From: an uncultured Collinsella sp.
GTDB taxonomy: Bacteria > Actinomycetota > Coriobacteriia > Coriobacteriales > Coriobacteriaceae
Assembly (NCBI GenBank): GCA_937989795.1
Contig: CALKBB010000139.1
Span: 1 to 7,844, forward strand
Length of the DNA: 7,844 bases
Direction: 5' to 3'
How positions within the stretch are numbered: the stretch's first letter is position 1; each line of letters begins with the position of its first letter. Of the stretch, positions 6,221 to 7,844 are shown piece after piece. The position numbers and the translations under genes are program-made. The notes under the pieces were generated by a model. The model was not told where the DNA came from. It saw only the letters and a program-made list of their open reading frames with translations, and searched no databases.

Positions 6221-6430
6221 ACATAGCCCCCGTCCCGGCGAGCCGGGCAGCCTTCGGGGATACCCCCGCTTTCGCTGGGCGCGCGGCAGCGGCCGCATGC
6301 GCGTAGTCAGACTTGGGGAGCCCCGCCGAAGGAGAGGATTGCGGGCCGCCGGAGCGGTATCCGCGGATATGAGACTGAGCCGAAGGCGTCGACGACATGC
6401 CGGGGGCGGACCGGGACGGGTTCAACGGCA
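6221..6430 (+). ncRNA. Predicted bridge RNA (seekRNA) of the IS1111 element
   Basis: Between the transposase stop and the right end the sequence folds as a chain of three elements. First is a 5' hairpin, CCCGG-CGAG-CCGGG (6234-6247). Second is a long stem, CCTTCGGGG (6251-6259) with 6321-6332 (GCC bulge), enclosing an internal loop capped by a GC hairpin (6279-6302). Third is a stem 6347-6352/6380-6388 around a hairpin GCGG-TAT-CCGC (6354-6364). The first internal loop has TTTCGCT (6270-6276), complementary to the right flank AGCGAAA (6500-6506), and AGTCAGAC (6305-6312), identical to the left flank 4965-4972. The second has ATATGAGAC (6367-6375), identical to the predicted circle junction. 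This is the layout of target- and donor-binding loops. Exact RNA ends are unknown; it is probably processed from transposase mRNA. Confidence 0.75.
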
Positions 6431-6466
6431 GGCCCCGCCGACCGATTGCAAGCGGTCGGCGGGGCC
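6431..6466 (+). terminator. Strong GC-rich hairpin near the IS right end
   Basis: GGCCCCGCCGACCG (6431-6444) and CGGTCGGCGGGGCC (6453-6466) form a perfect 14-bp stem with an 8-nt loop. Only a weak T-rich stretch (ATTGTGGCTCTTG) follows, so it may be an inefficient terminator, a 3' stabiliser of the bridge RNA, or both. It lies 18 nt inside the right inverted repeat. Confidence 0.6.
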
Positions 6467-6484
6467 ATTGTGGCTCTTGACAGC

Positions 6485-6497
6485 GGATTGGGTCATA
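6485..6497 (+). repeat. Right subterminal inverted repeat of the IS
   Basis: GGATTGGGTCATA is the exact reverse complement of 4975-4987. It is followed by TG and then the predicted AG core at 6500-6501. Confidence 0.85.
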
Positions 6498-6503
6498 TGA
6501 GCG

Positions 6504-6604
6504 AAAACCCGCCAGAGCGAGCAAGGTGCCTTGAAGCGAGGCGGCATTGACCTTTTGGTCATGCCGTCGAAGCTGAAAGGCAGATTGCCGTTCTGGCGGG
6601 TTTG
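6504..6604. other. Cloverleaf-like structured intergenic element
   Basis: AAACCCGCCAGA (6505-6516) and TCTGGCGGGTTT (6592-6603) form a perfect 12-bp outer stem. Inside it are three local hairpins: CAAG-GTGC-CTTG (6522-6533), CGGCATTGACC-TTTT-GGTCATGCCG (6542-6566, one bulged T) and GGCA-GAT-TGCC (6579-6589). It lies between the convergent permease and DAHP synthase genes. On the minus strand the outer stem ends in GGGTTTT, so it could serve as a terminator for the aro gene. It could equally be a small structured RNA or a dispersed palindromic repeat. The insertion sequence lies against its left foot. Confidence 0.55.
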
Positions 6605-6616
6605 CAGCGTCGAGTC

Positions 6617-6644
6617 GTTACGCGGTTTGGTAAAACCGCGTAAC
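6617..6644. terminator. 12-bp hairpin at the DAHP synthase stop
   Basis: GTTACGCGGTTT (6617-6628) and AAACCGCGTAAC (6633-6644) form a perfect 12-bp stem around a GGTA loop. The stem begins at the last base of the minus-strand TAG stop codon. No T-run follows on either strand, so it is not a textbook intrinsic terminator; it may protect the mRNA 3' end or act with the structure at 6504-6604. Confidence 0.5.
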
Positions 6645-7675
6645 TAAATACGTTCCGCGATCTCGTGGATGAGGTAGTCGGTCTTTTCCCAGCCCAGGCA
6701 CGGGTCGGTGATCGACTTACCAAAGACGCCGCCGTCGACCGGCTGGTTGCCATCCTCCAGGTAGGACTCGATCATAAAGCCCTTGACCAGCTTGGAGATG
6801 GACTCGTTGCGGCGGCAGCTGTCGAGCACCTCCTTGCAAATGCGATACTGCTCCAGCGGACGCTTGCCCGAGTTGTCGTGGTTGCAGTCGATGACCGCTG
6901 CCGGATTGGCATAGCCGGCGTGCTCGGTATAGCGCTCGGCCAAGCGCTCCAGGTGCTCGTAGTGGTAATTGGGGTAGGTGCGACCGTCGAGGCCGATGTA
7001 GCCGCGCATGACAGCGTGCGCAAGCGGGTTGCCGTCGCACTCGACCTCCCAGTTGCGGAAGATGAAGCTCTGGTGCGCCTGCGCGGCGTAAATGGAGTTG
7101 AGCATAACGGTGGTAGAGCCGGCAGTGGGATTCTTCATGCCGACGGGCACCGAAATGCCGCTCGATACCAGGCGATGCTCCTGGTTTTCGACCGAGCGTG
7201 CGCCCACGGCAACATAGCTCAGCAGGTCAACGAGGTATTGGTAGTTGGACGGATAGAGCATTTCGTCGGCGGTGAAGAAGCCCGTTTCCTCGATGACGCG
7301 CAGGTGCATGTGGCGGATGGCCTTGACGCCCTCGAGCAGGTCGTCGGGAGCCTCGGGGTTGGGGTTGTGCAGCAGACCCTTGTAGCCGGTGCCCTTGGTG
7401 CGCGGCTTATTGGTGTAGACGCGCGGAATGATGATGAGCTTGTCCTTGACCTCCTCGGCGGTCTTGGCCAGTCGGTTCATGTACTCGAGCACCGAATCCT
7501 CGCGGTCGGCAGAGCACGGGCCGATGATGAGCACCTTACGTGCGTCCTCGCCGGTAAAGACTTTGGCGACCTCGGCGTCAAATGCCTGCTTTTTGGCGGT
7601 AAGCTCGGCAGAAAGCGGCATTTCCTCGCGGATCTCCATGGGGATCGGCAGCCTGCGTTTGAATTCCATGGCCAT
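6644..7675 (-). CDS. aroF: 3-deoxy-7-phosphoheptulonate synthase (class I DAHP synthase)
   Basis: The 343-aa cytoplasmic enzyme condenses phosphoenolpyruvate with erythrose 4-phosphate, the first committed step of the shikimate pathway to Phe, Tyr, Trp and chorismate. Class I (AroFGH) motifs run along the protein: IGPCSADR (51-58, metal ligand C54), PRTKGTGYKGL (91-101), GARSVENQEHRLVSSG (158-173), PVGMKNPTAGST (177-188), DCNHDNSGK (263-271, H266), MIESYLEDGNQ (301-311, E303) and KSITDPCLGWE (320-330, D324). C54, H266, E303 and D324 match the four metal ligands of E. coli AroG. Length is normal (E. coli ~350). Start ATG 7675 has GAGGAGA (7681-7687) 5 nt upstream; a second ATG two codons in is too far from it. 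Which amino acid feeds back cannot be told, so the symbol stands for the aroF/G/H group. Confidence 0.93.
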   Translation of the reverse strand: MAMEFKRRLPIPMEIREEMPLSAELTAKKQAFDAEVAKVFTGEDARKVLIIGPCSADREDSVLEYMNRLAKTAEEVKDKLIIIPRVYTNKPRTKGTGYKGLLHNPNPEAPDDLLEGVKAIRHMHLRVIEETGFFTADEMLYPSNYQYLVDLLSYVAVGARSVENQEHRLVSSGISVPVGMKNPTAGSTTVMLNSIYAAQAHQSFIFRNWEVECDGNPLAHAVMRGYIGLDGRTYPNYHYEHLERLAERYTEHAGYANPAAVIDCNHDNSGKRPLEQYRICKEVLDSCRRNESISKLVKGFMIESYLEDGNQPVDGGVFGKSITDPCLGWEKTDYLIHEIAERI

Positions 7676-7680
7676 AGGGG

Positions 7681-7687
7681 TCTCCTC
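7681..7687 (-). promoter_or_regulatory. RBS of the DAHP synthase gene
   Basis: GAGGAGA on the minus strand lies 5 nt from ATG 7675, and fixes the start there instead of at the second ATG. Confidence 0.65.
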
Positions 7688-7729
7688 AATCTATAGAAAG
7701 AGCAATAAGCGTGTTGTCGAATGCTCGGC

Positions 7730-7758
7730 ATTATCCGCTGTCGCACGCTAAAGTGCAA
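7730..7758 (-). promoter_or_regulatory. Sigma-70 type promoter of the DAHP synthase gene
   Basis: On the minus strand TTGCAC (7758-7753) and GATAAT (7735-7730) are separated by exactly 17 bp. They lie about 55 bp upstream of the start codon. A small inverted repeat, GCAC/GTGC (7743-7746 and 7753-7756), overlaps the -35 box and could be part of an operator. Confidence 0.55.
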
Positions 7759-7773
7759 GTCCTTGTCACCCCG

Positions 7774-7812
7774 AAACCTACCAAAAAGAGACAGGTTTAT
7801 TTTGGCAGGTTT
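7774..7812. repeat. Inverted repeat upstream of the DAHP synthase promoter
   Basis: AAACCTACCAAAA (7774-7786) and TTTTGGCAGGTTT (7800-7812) are 13-bp arms with one mismatch, which becomes a G-U pair in minus-strand RNA. The 13-nt spacer carries a further ACAGGTTTAT, echoing the GCAGGTTTTAT of the right arm. It lies just upstream of the -35 box. It may be the terminator of a gene beyond the window or a regulator binding site. Confidence 0.5.
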
Positions 7813-7844
7813 TATCTGGGGAAACGTTACGGTTCTGTCATCGT

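Larger units (their letters stand above)
4971..6501 (+). mobile_element. IS110 family insertion sequence, IS1111 subgroup
   Basis: This is a complete element of about 1.53 kb. It has perfect 13-bp inverted repeats just inside the ends, one DEDD transposase gene, a short left non-coding end (~125 nt) and a long right non-coding end (~280 nt). Subterminal inverted repeats and a long right end are hallmarks of the IS1111 subgroup; plain IS110 elements lack such repeats and carry their RNA at the left end. The AG dinucleotide at 4969-4970 and at 6500-6501 is read as the duplicated core, so the end can be placed either side of it (4969-6499 or 4971-6501). There is no longer target duplication, as expected for this family. 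Base and codon use differ sharply from the host genes, indicating recent arrival. Confidence 0.85.

Noticed and set aside
6477..6482. TTGACA near the right end of the element as -35 of a circle-junction promoter.
   Set aside because: In the predicted circle the nearest TATGAC is 23 bp away and no -10-like sequence lies at 16-18 bp, so the promoter is not supported with these ends.
6665..7696. A 343-codon open frame on the plus strand.
   Set aside because: It is the mirror of the DAHP synthase gene and shows no family motif; the minus-strand frame is unmistakable.

Overview
The window looks like chromosomal DNA from a high-GC Gram-positive gut bacterium of the class Coriobacteriia, probably Collinsella or a close relative. 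This is inferred from base composition, CGC/CTG/GAG-biased codons, Gram-positive-type ribosome binding sites and the BceAB-type transporter; no taxonomic marker gene is present.

Layout from left to right. Positions 1-678 hold no convincing complete gene: an imperfect direct repeat spaced exactly 100 bp, a gene-like remnant and a short weak ORF on the minus strand. Positions 679-1668 (minus) encode an unusual fusion of a MutT-like Nudix hydrolase and a Vsr mismatch endonuclease. Between this gene and its divergent neighbour lies a near-perfect ~32-bp inverted repeat with a 47-nt spacer, followed by an operator-like palindrome. Positions 1917-4929 (plus) are a two-gene operon for a BceAB-type ABC transporter (ATPase and FtsX-like permease), the kind that protects against peptide antibiotics. 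Its usual two-component system is not in the window.

Directly downstream sits a complete 1.5-kb insertion sequence of the IS110 family, IS1111 subgroup (about 4971-6501), with perfect 13-bp subterminal inverted repeats and an intact DEDD transposase. The 280 nt between the transposase stop and the right end fold like a bridge RNA (seekRNA). Three short stretches of it match, with the expected polarity and around a shared AG core, the left flank, the right flank and the predicted circle junction of this very copy. That lets the element ends, the core dinucleotide and the empty target site be read directly. This is the most interesting system in the window.

The element sits at the foot of a cloverleaf-like palindromic structure (6504-6604) in what was a convergent intergenic region. 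Beyond it, on the minus strand, is a class I DAHP synthase gene (aroF/G/H type, 6644-7675), the first step of aromatic amino acid synthesis, with a recognisable promoter and an upstream inverted repeat. The genes do not form one pathway: the window is a DNA-repair gene, a peptide-resistance operon, a selfish element and a housekeeping biosynthetic gene side by side.
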